Assembly: GCA_017506865.1 (NCBI GenBank)
Contig: JAFCMP010000057.1
Span: 372,001 to 436,000 of the forward strand
Source of the DNA: Tribonema minus
Lineage: Eukaryota; Sar; Xanthophyceae; Tribonematales; Tribonemataceae
Direction: 5' to 3'
DNA length: 64,000 bases
Part shown: piece by piece, positions 34,901 through 44,611 of the stretch
How the letters are laid out: every line of letters begins with the position of its first letter
Numbering within the stretch: position 1 is the first letter of the stretch
Translations under genes and position numbers: made by a program
Notes under the pieces: generated by a model
Seen by the model: the letters and a program-made list of their open reading frames with translations, nothing else
What the model was told of the DNA's origin: nothing
Database searches by the model: none

Positions 34901-36451
34901 TTTGTTGGGGGTGATATGGGAGGCCCGGTGAACCACCGTCCCGCTCATCAAGGAGGCGATGCTTTGCTTAGTTATATAGCCTTTCTTTCTAGCGTCAGCG
35001 CCTGGCGCCCAGTGACTCCCTCTGCTTATCTTTATGATATCGGGGTTCACGTAGATAGCCACAATCTCCAGTTCAGGGCCCATTATGGTGACCTTGGCCT
35101 GCATGAAAACTTTGAGATGGAGTCTGCGTGGAGCTGGGTGGCCCTAAGACGGGTCTGTCTGTGGGGGGAGAGTCTTGTAGCTTTGTTTGGTATCCCTGCT
35201 AGTATGTGGGGGACAGTCGCTTGCGGGTGCTTTGTTGGGGGTGATGTGGGGGGCGGGGTGTGGCGTGCAAGCTTTGCATGCTACATCCAAGAGTGAGAAC
35301 AAGGCGACACACCTACAACATGGCATTTCCACAGCCACAAGTGGAATATAATAAAAGTACAAACTCTGTGCATAGCTGTGGAAGTTGGTACTTTTGTCGC
35401 TTCAGTAGCTTGAGCGTTGCTGTATGAGAACACCATTCCTCTGAAGCATGTTACTCGGGGCTGCACTGCAGCTGATGGTGTTGCCATATGCTCTGAAAGC
35501 ATGATCAGTGCTCACCTCAGCGCACAGGTGCAAATGTCAAAGCAAGCAAGACACTGCCGCCACAGTGAAGTGTAAGTTCCCATTCACCCTGCTGTGTGAG
35601 CAGCTTTGCCTTTTGCCTGATTGTGTGTCTACTCCGTGCACCACTCTGTGATTAGTGTTCTCATGCCTGCCGCTTCTGCTGTCCGCTGACAACGTCCCTC
35701 CTTCAGGCTATCTGGAACCCCATCTTTGGATGCATGTTCTTTGGCTACATGGGCTTTGCGGAGGGCCTGAGCCCGAGTGCTGTCAAGGCCCGCATCCAGA
35801 ACAACCTGTGGGCCTCTGTCAAGGGCAGCTGGACCGTGTGGCCCGTGGCGCACGCCATCAACTTCCGCTGCATCCCCACCAGCCAGCGCCTGCTGTACAT
35901 CAACTCCGTCCAGGTATGTATGCATGTGTAGATGTGTATGTAGGTGAACATTGCCGTTCATGGGCCTGGAGCGACTGTTCAATGCTGCAGCCTCTCGTGT
36001 TTTTCAAGGCTGGCTTTCATGCTGGACTCATGTCTTACAAGGACGCCGCGGTTCGATATTGACACGGATTGATCGCCCATGTGAGTTTGAGCAACGCAAT
36101 GCAATGACTATGTGTGTGTTCGTGAAAACTGCTCATGATAGTCCCATGACAATTCAAGTTACATTATGTCACATATGAAACGCGCACGTATCGTCAATGT
36201 GTGGAAAGCATCAGGGCACAGCTGCAGTGACTGTCTGCCACATCGGTGAGCGTGGAGCGCCTTTCATCAAGCTCTGCTGTAACTGACGTAACCGCCGCTA
36301 CCCCACTCCCTGCTGTGGCGCTGCTCCACAGATCGGCTACAACATGTTCCTGTCGATCCTGAGCCAGCGGGCCCAGGCCACGGACACCCCTCTTGAGGAG
36401 CCCAAGGGCAAGAAGGGCGCCAAGAAGGCGGCCAAGGCCCTCAAGAAATAG
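31988..36451 (+). CDS. Mpv17/PMP22 family membrane protein, organelle-targeted
   Basis: Five exons (31988-32217, 32505-32739, 33382-33531, 35707-35913, 36332-36451) join in phase to 313 residues. The N terminus (MKCVSVCAALAAVGTAVAFV then Ser/Arg/Val-rich) looks like a plastid or mitochondrial transit peptide. A Gly/Asn-rich spacer follows, then the Mpv17 domain: AYNNSLDKRPILTKALTS, GFGLGDFLAQ, HGTTGHFFYGMLD, and the family signature WTVWPVAHAINFRCIPTSQR (W..WP....INF..P...R, residues 247-266) with the final YNMFLSILSQ. A Lys/Ala-rich tail (KGKKGAKKAAKALKK) ends the protein. Family members are four-helix proteins of inner organelle or peroxisomal membranes, proposed channels or metabolite carriers; the substrate is unknown. 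Intron 3 (33532-35706) has been enlarged by a 1.7-kb retroposon insertion. Confidence 0.95.
33623..35367 (+). mobile_element. Composite retroposon (A+B) with 13-bp target duplication in Mpv17 intron 3
   Basis: Identical AGTACAAACTCTG sequences lie at 33623-33635 and 35355-35367 and bracket a 1719-bp insert. The first part (33636-34281, segment A) is nearly identical to the minus-strand element at 37582-38229 and ends GGGCTTTTCGCGCCCC...AATTAATAAA. The second part (34282-35354, segment B) contains two 330-bp tandem units and ends GTGGAATATAATAAA. Both parts have the A-rich tail that elsewhere abuts AGTACA. A single target duplication around A+B suggests one insertion event of a read-through transcript. 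No reverse transcriptase is encoded. Confidence 0.82.
34612..35271 (+). repeat. 330-bp tandem duplication inside segment B
   Basis: Unit 1 starts at 34612 and unit 2 at 34942 (CGCTCATCAAGGAGGCGATG). The units differ at only a few positions. Because 330 is a multiple of three, one frame (34331-35296, 321 codons) stays open across both. It encodes no domain I recognise. Confidence 0.85.
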
Positions 36452-37572
36452 GCGCTGTCTGATTGGCCGCTGGGAGGCATAACTGCGTCTCATTGGGCGC
36501 CTGGGGTGGGGGGGGCGGTGGGGCATGGAAGTGTCTGATTGGCTGGCTGGAGCGAGTGCGGGAGCGGGAGCATCTCAGTGGGCGGTGGACGGGGCACCTG
36601 GCGTCCCATTGGTTTAGCCTCGCATGTGCCACGTGCCTGAAACCCAGTGTGTGTGCATGGCGTGCCTATGGTGTTGCGGCCCGGTTGGCTGTATCTCGTC
36701 AAGGAGGTCACTGCGGCAGCTGCGTCTGCGGGCATGCATAACACGTGCCGAGTGAGAGCGTTATGTACGTGCAGGCATCCATCAGTCAATACAGCTGGCA
36801 CTCTACACTATACAATAAAGGGGGGAGGGGGGGCACGAAGAACAGGGGTTCGAGAACAATCAAATTTATGTTGCCTGTCTGAACACAGGTCATTTGCCTC
36901 CGTCTCCTCAATTGGCATTGTGCTCTTGTGCGATGCGTCCAGCATTGTTAGCGATGCATTATTTTTGGTGTGCTATGGTATCAATGCTCGCAATTTGGAC
37001 TTTGAAGGAATCCAGGCTAGGTATCGTATGCTTCAAAAGACCAATGCATTCTTCACAAGAACCTCCAGCTCAGTGCACCGTAGTGGTTGAACTCTTTTCA
37101 CTTCAAGCGTGACCCTACCAAAATCGGTAATGGCAGAATTATCCTGGCCCGCAGGTATGCCGCCCAGGCGCAACCGAACAGGCAAGTGCTGACCCAGGGC
37201 CCCTCTTTGAACTCACCTTGCGAAATGCAGGTTCCCGGCCCCCCCGCCCCCGCTTTTTATGCTAGAATTGAAAATAGCATTCCTTGATTATCAACCAGAC
37301 AGTATGTAGTGCCAAGTAATTTGCAATCATTGTGAGGGCTTTTGATGCTTCCAAGCGTTGTGCACTGGCGCAACACATGATTCTGAAACAAGCTGCAAAT
37401 CAGATTTCCTGTTCAATGAGTGTGTGAATTGCCCGCATCTCTCATAACCATGCTTAAGTGGTTTTTGTAGACTAGCATGCTTACTTTGACCTTGTACATG
37501 GCTGTTCATGCAATCTGCCTGCGTGCGCTCAGCCCCATTCATCGCTGATTAGTACGCAGCTGCTCACTCACT
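36452..37572. other. Intergenic region downstream of Mpv17, no gene seen
   Basis: It starts with the Mpv17 3' region. I see G-rich tracts near 36505-36520 and 36820-36835, no phase-consistent exons and no known motifs. Confidence 0.55.
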
Positions 37573-38373
37573 GAATGTACTTTTATTAATTTCGCTTCGC
37601 AAGGGGCGCGAAAAGCCCTCTCTTTGGATGTGCACTCAATGCAACATTCCTTCTCCAAAGAGAGACTCAACCGCAAACAGGCTTCCCCCTCTTCACACTA
37701 CCACCAACACCCCACAACCAAACCCTACTTAAAGTTGCCCAGCCGTGAGGCACACTTGTCCCGTCTTGAAAAAGATTTATGCAGGCCTGGGTCGCCTTTG
37801 ACAGCGCCCAGAACTGAGGACCATGCTGACACGTCTGAATCACGCCTCTAGGCAAAATGATCACTGGGCACCAGGCACTGGTGCTAAGGGTATCAATGCT
37901 GTTGCTACGAAGAGTCCAACCCAACCCCAACAAACCCCACCCAAACCCCAATCGGTCCCCACTATCATGCTGCACCAAAGTGCCTAAGCTACTGCCTCTA
38001 CACGACCAGACCCACTTTGAGGCCTCCCGTGTCTCTGCCAAAATGGTCCTAACCGTGAACAGCTTTGTGCAGGCCTGGGCTACTGGTAGCAGCGCCCAGA
38101 ACTGAGGACAATGGTCATGGATCACTAAGTGCCAGGCACTGGTGCTGCAAAGGCTGATGCTGTCACTCCAGCAAGCAACCTATCTACTAAAACCCGCCCT
38201 TCTATTTGCTAGTGTTACCCCCCCCGGTGTCCCCGGCCGCACACTGGAACCCCTGCTGCGAACTCCTTCCTCCTGCTGCTCCTGCTCCTGCTCCTCCGCG
38301 CCGCTCCCGCCAAGCAGCTGCCGCCGCCTGCCCCGTCGCCGCGCACAGGCGCCGCTCTCTAACCACATGCCTT

Positions 38374-38439
38374 GGACAACACTCCGCAGAGTTGTATGAC
38401 TAACAATCAAGGGTGCCGCGAGGCCCCAAGATAGTGTCC
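38374..38439 (-). ncRNA. Candidate structured RNA unit 1
   Basis: 66 nt. Closing stem GGACA/TGTCC; long hairpin A with ACTATCTT, then GGGGCC-TCGC-GGC-A-CCC, then TTGATTGT; hairpin B with ACTC/GGAGT arms. Strand is assigned by the orientation of the surrounding retroposon. See the finding on compensatory changes. Transcription is not shown. Confidence 0.5.
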
Positions 38440-38663
38440 TTGTGTCGGTTGTGGGTTGAAGGCGTGCGCCATCGCCGGCGGCAGGGACGGCGGCGGATAG
38501 GCTCCGGTCTTCGACGGTGTGGTTGCAGGTGTTGGTGTTCGCGTTGATGATCTTGCCGCAGCAGGCAGCAGGCTTGACACTCGGTCGCTGCGTCGGCGTA
38601 GGCCACCAAGCAGGCGAAGCCGCCACCTGCCTGCGCCGTCGCCGCATCGCTGACCCTCCCCAC

Positions 38664-38730
38664 GGACAAGACTCTGAAAGAGTGTGTGTAACAACAATCA
38701 AGGGTATCGCTAGGTCCCAAGATAGTGTCC
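38664..38730 (-). ncRNA. Candidate structured RNA unit 2
   Basis: 67 nt. Closing stem GGACA/TGTCC; hairpin A with GGG..CCC arms but a weakened inner stem (ACC-TAGC-GAT); hairpin B changed to ACTCT-TTC-AGAGT, which keeps full pairing. Same order and spacing as the other units. Confidence 0.5.
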
Positions 38731-38868
38731 AGATGTGAGGTGCTGGGGCAGCAAATGCGGTGTACGGCGGCAAGTGCTGGTGGAGGCAGCGCAGGTCCGA
38801 TGTCCACAGTCGCCGATGCAGCAGTCGGGGCCAGAGGTGCCAGCAGAAGCTGCGGTTTGCCGCCACAC

Positions 38869-38932
38869 AAACAACACTCCATAGGAGTAGGGTCAACAAT
38901 CCAGGGTGCCGTGAAGCCCCGGGATAGTGTCC
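38869..38932 (-). ncRNA. Candidate structured RNA unit 3
   Basis: 64 nt. Closing stem GGACA pairs with TGTTT through two G-U wobbles and is extended by CCA/TGG outside. Hairpin A GGG-GCT-TCAC-GGC-A-CCC. Hairpin B is ACTCC-TAT-GGAGT, again fully paired with different bases. Confidence 0.5.
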
Positions 38933-39065
38933 TTGGTGGCGAACTTCAAGCGCAGGTTGGTCGGCACATGGCGGAAAAGGCACGAGCCCTGGCGACGGCC
39001 GAGCAGGCGTAGTCTGCAGCAGCTGCGCACAGCTGCATGAGCCCCACTCCTTCTGCTTCAGCCAC

Positions 39066-39129
39066 GGATCAGCTCGAAGAGCAACTGGTATGACAATCAA
39101 CGGTGCCAAAAGGCCCGAAGATAGTATCC
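39066..39129 (-). ncRNA. Candidate structured RNA unit 4
   Basis: 64 nt. Closing stem changed on both sides to GGAT/ATCC, extended by CCA/TGG. Hairpin A CGG-GCC-TTTT-GGC-A-CCG, where the outer G-C became C-G. Hairpin B GCTC-TT-CGAGC. This is the most diverged unit and still foldable. Confidence 0.5.
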
Positions 39130-39437
39130 TTGGGTGGCGTGAGGGGAGGGAAGTAGCTGCTCAAGCTGCTTGAGAGGCGAACTGCAAAGCTTTCCATGTC
39201 CTTGCCGATGCCGCGAGCTCGAACGTAATGCTCCTCTGGCCTGCTGGTGCTGTGTGATAAGGGGCTCCAAATGTGCGGCTGAAATGTGGCAGGTGCTGCT
39301 GCGGCGCGCCAGATGCACCATGGCTGGTGAAACATGCTAGGCACGCCAGACAAGCAGCCCCCACCTTCCACTTCATGGCGCTGCCACACCTTTCGATGTT
39401 GGCGAGCTGGCCCGGGGGGGCCAAAACGGAATGTACT

Positions 39438-39477
39438 TTTATTATATTCCACTTGTGGCTGTGGAAATGCCATGTTG
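39438..39477 (-). mobile_element. Extreme 3' fragment of retroposon segment B
   Basis: Minus-strand CCTACAACATGGCATTTCC...GTGGAATATAATAAA equals the last 40 or so bases of segment B (35315-35354). It is followed by AGTACATTC. Heavily 5'-truncated copy; element A later inserted at its 3' flank. Confidence 0.75.
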
Positions 39478-39488
39478 TAGGTGTGTAC

Positions 39489-39623
39489 TTTTTATTAATT
39501 CTCGCTCAGGGCGCGAAAAAGCCCAGATGATTGGCATCTAGCTGTAAGGAATCTACATGTCGTATGACAGTCTGAAAGTGTCGCAACGACAACCACTCAA
39601 ACGCCGCCGCCGCCAAATGGCAT
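39489..39623 (-). mobile_element. 5'-truncated family C retroposon copy
   Basis: Minus-strand copy starting AGATGCCATTTGGCGG and ending GGGCTTTTTCGCGCCCTGAGCGAGAATTAATAAAA, followed by AGTACACACC. It matches 9435-9311 and 905-975. Its 3' end resembles that of element A (same GGGCTTTTCGCGCCC hairpin and AATTAATAAA). Confidence 0.75.
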
Positions 39624-40785
39624 CTCGGGGTCCTCCCCTACGTCCTCCTCCATGTGCCCCCCCCCCTGGATTCTGCCATGTGTGTCATGACACGGCCAGA
39701 GTACGCCATGTGGAGCGCTGCCGACAGTGCCGAGCGTAAGCGCGCCAGGGCGATGCCCTTGAGAGCTTTAGGGCGCGCTCCTCCGGGCACTGACATCCTG
39801 CTGGCATACTCCGTCGCCACAGCCTCCAGCAGGTGTGTACTTTTTTTGTACTTATTATAGCAGCCCCAAGGTGGGCTTAATGCGTTTGATGAGATTGCAA
39901 AAAACCTATCATCGGAGGGGCCCTTAGAGCCCTGCGTTGCAGGCTTGTACTAGACTCACGGGGGGTAGACACAGCGGCACCCAGTCTGAGCCACACCTAT
40001 CGTAGCCGATGTCTCCATCTCTTGAGCGAAAACGCCGGAGGACCGCGGTTGTGCATCAAGTATACATTTGGGCCAGAGGCGCCCGGTCCTCGATTCCTTG
40101 CCTAAGCACGCCGCTGACGTGCCTGGCCGAGGTTCTCTTTCTTGCGTGTTCAAGCAAACGATCTACAGTGTGCCCTGATGCTATCCGCATCCCCATGTTC
40201 CAATATTCCCTGCTGATGCCCAAAGCCGTATCCTCACCACACGCGACTCCGCAGCTCCTGCTCACAGTCAGAGCCAGCATCTCCCATCCCCTAGCTGCCT
40301 GATGCACCCTCGCCACCATCAGCGCCACTGCAAGCGCTGCCGCACCTCTCGGTGCTAACGAGCAGCTGGTGTACAGAAGCATCAGTTGCAGGAGGATAAT
40401 GCTGAATGCAGGAGGCAAGTCACGCAGTAAACAACACAGGAGTCAACGCAATGAACAGGTAATTTTTACAAAGATTCATTTTCTGTGATGCATGCGTGGT
40501 GCTCTGTGTCTGCGCACCATGACAAAATGTGCATCATGCTATGCAAGCCCGTCAAGACAAGACAGGGCACAGGTCGCAGCAGCATAATCTCCTGCTGATA
40601 CCGATGTAGGCAAACACCGCGCCTATACAGTGCTGCCAAAGCTGCAAAACTGCGCATGATCACAGTGTCCATGCACCCCAGCCTCCCCTCATATCTACCT
40701 CCCAAAGTGTGATGTGTGATGGTACAAGGCTGTGATGTCAGTATGAAGGGAGCGCCAACTTTTCAGACGTATATATGATTGCAAT
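39624..40785. other. Intergenic region downstream of the GST gene, no gene recognised
   Basis: Contains a minus-strand open frame of 120 codons (40418-40056) with a hydrophobic start, but I recognise nothing in it. A TGTAA on the minus strand at 40470-40466 suits the GST 3' end. Confidence 0.5.
40466..40470 (-). terminator. Candidate TGTAA poly(A) signal of the GST gene
   Basis: TGTAA on the minus strand about 316 bases after the GST stop codon, a usual chlorophyte distance. Not tested. Confidence 0.4.
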
Positions 40786-43700
40786 CTACTTTGTTGGAAC
40801 GCCCAGGTACTTTGAGTAAATGTCCACCCACTCGTGAGGGTCCTTCCTCAGGGTCTCCGCCACAGCAGGTCGCGACTTGCAGCGCTCAAACCATGACATA
40901 ACGTGAGGCACGCCGGCTGCATCCCAGTCAAAGCCGCGGAATGCGGCAAGGCAGGGGATGGCGCGCTCAAAGAAGGGAAAGTACGCAACGTCAGCTAGCG
41001 TCATGTGTTGGCCAACGAGCCAGCCACTGGTTGACTTGGCCAGGATCTGTTCAAGATTGTTGAGCTCCTTCACAAATGCCTCCTCCTGCAGGGGTAGGAG
41101 TGAAAAGGCGGCCTATCAGAAGCGTACGACGTGATGCAGACTTGATGGTGCGCCAGTGAGATGAAGTAGTAGCTTCAACTTTCAGTCATGCAGCTGACAT
41201 GAACATGATGTGTGTGTTGTGTACGCACAATCACGACGAGCAGAATTTAAGCTACATTGTCAAGGTAATTATGCACCTATATTTACGTGGCAGAACGCAA
41301 GCCTGATGGAAAGTGGCACCTACAAACCAACTTGTTTGTCTTATGTACACACTACAGCTGTACATCCACACTCCATCATGTGAAAAAACGTGGTACAAAT
41401 GCCCATGTGGTTGTGTCGGTAGCCGCATGACCATATGACTTAAATCTCGAGCAAAGACACTGAATCAACTGCAATCACAAGCTAGCGCTTAAACATGTAC
41501 ACCTGCATGTAGATCCGACGCAAGGGTCATATACGCCGCGTGGCGCCTACACCGTTACACTGCTGAATCAAGTCCTGAGCTGCCAGTGCCGGTGTCACTG
41601 TTTGCAAACCTTGCCTACAACACGCATCGCCACATGAGTCCCACTTGTCACAAATAATCCGTTTTGCATGTCGCAGATCTCAATGAGAAGATGGAAAACA
41701 GCATACTCGGTCGTAAACAACACGTGCAAGCGGCTATACTCACTTTTTCCGCGTCACCAGTGCGCAGGTAGCCCATGTATGCATCGACCAATTGGCTGCT
41801 GCGCTGCACCGCGATCCTCACAAGAGCGCGACCCAATGCGTCCGCTGCGCCACAGAGCACAAGATGATGTGAGTGAGCTCAAAAAGAGAATGACAGGTCA
41901 TCAATGACTACAGACCGTCCTGACATTGCAGATAAGGTATTCTATTTGTACATGGCACGCCTCAACATTTTGAGAATCACACTGCATACTTCAAAGTTGT
42001 ACTGTGCCGCTACGAGGTGCTGATGCCTGCAGTCTGGCATGCACTAGCACAAATTGGTGGAGTCCATTTCCGGTACTGCTGGGATGACGTACTTGCTTGG
42101 AGATGTGCAGGCACTGCCACGATGCACTGTATTCGAAGCTTTGTAGCACAAGTGCACCCATCACAGCAAGCAACGCTCTACATCATCAAGATGAGAGCTG
42201 ATGTGACTGCAAGACATCCAGTTTGCTGAAACCTTGAACCTATTTCAAAGCAACAACTCAGAATTGGCTGCATTATGAAATGCCCTCACGCGAAATTTTT
42301 CTCTGCCAGCATATGCTGCATGGACACGGGCATGTGTGTAGCTCACCAGGCATCAGTGTTGAGGTTGCGTCTGCCCCAAACTTCTCCACCAGATATTCGT
42401 TGATCACAAGCGACTCCACTACAATATCGTCTCCCGCCTGCACCGCTGGTACCTGCATTGCACAAGACAGACATACGAGGACCATACATCTGGGTATGGA
42501 AGCTGACAAGCGCCGCTAGCTGGGGATGTACGGAGGACAAAGCATCAAAACACCATCCACTTTGCATTTGTTCTGTATCAGGCCCGCTGCAACAGCAATC
42601 TTATGCGGACATGTCAAGACTATATGATGCTGCATTGGCCCATTATGGTGAAGGGCGTTCCTGAGCACCGTCTTGTCTGAATTTGAGGACACTGTCCGAC
42701 TATTGCGTCAGTTTCAACTAAGCCACAAACTATAGGTCACCCTTTTGACCGGCCATCCCAAATTGTTGGTCAGGGGGGGTTTGAGGTGTACACACTTCGC
42801 CGCATATCGCCTCAGCTTTCACCAAAACGGTACCAGACACTTCACTGCACGAGACTGTGTGAAGGTACAAGGTGTGTTGCGCAAGCAGCAAGCACTTTCA
42901 GCACATATGCCTTCTGTATGGCCGACTTAAACCTTCTGCTGCCGACTGTTGGGGCCAGTGTTGGCATAGGTAATGAACTTTGCAAGGGGCAGGATCGCGG
43001 CAGGCTCTCAGTTACTGTTGCTGTGCGTTGATGACGAAGCGGAGAGCCCTTGTCAGCATCATTCACGACGATCGCCCCGCCACCACCGGCACCCACATCA
43101 CACTACTGCTTCTTGACGCTACACGTTTGCTGCAGCTAGACAGGTGCAGAAGAAGCTGAATTCTGCTGGTCGGCAAAAGACAGCTGCTTTGGCAGCCGCC
43201 TTGGCCTTGTGGCACCTTGCGCTCGCATGCGCACATTCTCGGCAAAATTGTTTGAAGTTGAAAGAAGTTTGTCGAGGTCGCGCTTCTAAAGAACCTCCTG
43301 CTATCTGATGATGCCTGGCAATGCGTTTTGAGCCTATTCCACAAATATAGGTCACCCTTTCAACTGGCCATCTCAAATTGGCGGTCACCCCTACTTTCTA
43401 CTGCAACACCGCATTTGTCGGACAGAGTCCTTAAATTCGGACAAGACGGTACAACAAGAGTGATGAGAAATGCAGATTTGGAGAGGTGTGCAGACACGAC
43501 CAGGCGGCTCAGGCTCAACGATAGATGTCCAGATCATAATATGATGGGTACACAGCTTAGCCATACCTTGCCAAGTGGGTTTATTTTCTGATACCAGTCC
43601 TGCTTGTTGTCCCTGCCCAGCTCAATTGGGTGCAGCTTGAAAGGCACGCCAAGCTCGTTGGCTGTTATCACGCTCCGCTGAGCGTATGGGCACTGCAATG

Positions 43701-44256
43701 CGCAGATCACAAGCAGGTGTTGGAATTGTATGACACTGAGACATTATGAAGCCAAGTATGCACAGCAACAGGTGCACAGCGGTGGGCTCTAGAAAGCAGC
43801 AAGGAATGTTTTCACCGCAAGCCTCAGCGCAAAGCTCATGTGCAATGGGTGTACTGTAGATCAATATTGATGAATCGTTGATTCGTCAAAAGACATGACT
43901 GCAGAACATATCACATACTTAAAAGATGGTGCCAGCAGTCCCATGATATATGCAGCTTTCTGGGTCACAGAGGAGAGTCACAGAGGACGTCATCTTACTC
44001 GATGACGGCTGCAACAAGATGCATGCAAAGGTCATGACATTGACCAAGGGCGACTGCACTGAATACCGGCCAATCTTACCTGGGCGCTTGCATACAGCGT
44101 GTACTGGGCTGACTCAGCATCGCCTTTGTGCACAGCTGCAGACATAGAGAGTTGAGCGGCGAGGCTTGCTGCTGACCTCGCGGTGCTCCTAGACACGAAT
44201 GCGCTGCTGCTCCAGAGGCACACTTGTGCTGTAAGTGCCTTAACTGCGAGCTTCAT
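40786..44256 (-). CDS. Organelle-targeted cysteine-type glutathione S-transferase (lambda/omega-like)
   Basis: Five exons (44256-44080, 43692-43567, 42452-42347, 41844-41744, 41085-40786) join in phase to 269 residues. Residues 1-45 are rich in Ser/Ala/Arg (AFVSRSTARSAASLAAQLSM), a likely plastid or mitochondrial transit peptide. The thioredoxin-fold N domain starts at the exon 2 boundary with the active-site motif CPYAQRSVI (Cys60). It continues with WYQKINPLGK, the cis-Pro VPAV (103) and the glutathione-contacting ES (114-115). The helical C domain carries SGWLVGQHMTLADVAYFPFF, the N-capping box of GSTs. A catalytic Cys instead of Ser/Tyr points to lambda, omega or DHAR classes, which reduce or deglutathionylate substrates; CPYAQR with WY..NP is closest to lambda. 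It is divergent from the gene at 44612, 355 bases apart. An upstream in-frame ATG at 44304 is possible. Confidence 0.93.
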
Positions 44257-44611
44257 GTGTGTCAGTCTTGTGCTCGAAAAACTTTCACAGAATTCAAACT
44301 TCAACTCAGAGTTGAAGCAGTGGCCACCTTATCCACGTGAGCGAGCGAGCCTTGAGCGCGCTTGAGCCGCTAGTACTCGCTCACAGGAAGGCGCGACGAC
44401 CCTCCACCCCACCACCACCAGAATGCAGGAGGCGCATGAACCGGACCCTGCACGATGCCAGATGCACGATGCCAGATAATCCAAATCAGTGCCAGTGCTG
44501 CTCCGCAGTTTGAGTTTTATTCTTGAATCAAAACACGTAAACGCAACATCAACCGAGGTCGGAAGTACTCACCACAGCCGCGCAGACTGCCAGTACGCTC
44601 TCCTTGGCACG
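44257..44611. promoter_or_regulatory. Divergent intergenic promoter, GST / PD-(D/E)XK gene
   Basis: 355 bases between two outward-facing starts. It contains a repeated CACGATGCCAGAT (around 44451-44477). No TATA box was certain. Confidence 0.5.

Larger units (their letters stand above)
37573..39437 (-). mobile_element. Retroposon element A, 1.85-kb copy with 9-bp target duplication
   Basis: On the minus strand the element begins at 39428 (CGTTTTGGCCCCCCCGGGCC) and ends at 37582 (GCGAAATTAATAAA). AGTACATTC flanks it on both sides (39437-39429 and 37581-37573). Its last 650 bases match 33636-34281 almost exactly. The 5' half carries four copies of a roughly 65-nt foldable unit (38374-39129) and a purine-rich stretch near 38260-38320. 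A 309-codon open frame (39109-38180) crosses it but shares frame with only some of the repeat units, so I do not call it a gene. Confidence 0.78.

Noticed and set aside
38374..38439. tRNA gene or hammerhead ribozyme
   Set aside because: No T-loop GGTTCRA or D-loop pattern for tRNA, and no CTGANGA plus GAAA core on either strand for hammerhead.
38180..39109. 309-codon minus-strand open frame with a recurring TLSWG/DTILGP-like motif
   Set aside because: The motif arises from the four foldable DNA units, which fall in different frames because spacings are not all multiples of three. Composition is Arg/Ala/Pro-rich, as expected of GC-rich shadow frames.
40056..40418. 120-codon minus-strand frame beyond the GST gene
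   Set aside because: No homology recognised, no splice partners, and overlapping plus-strand frames are also open.
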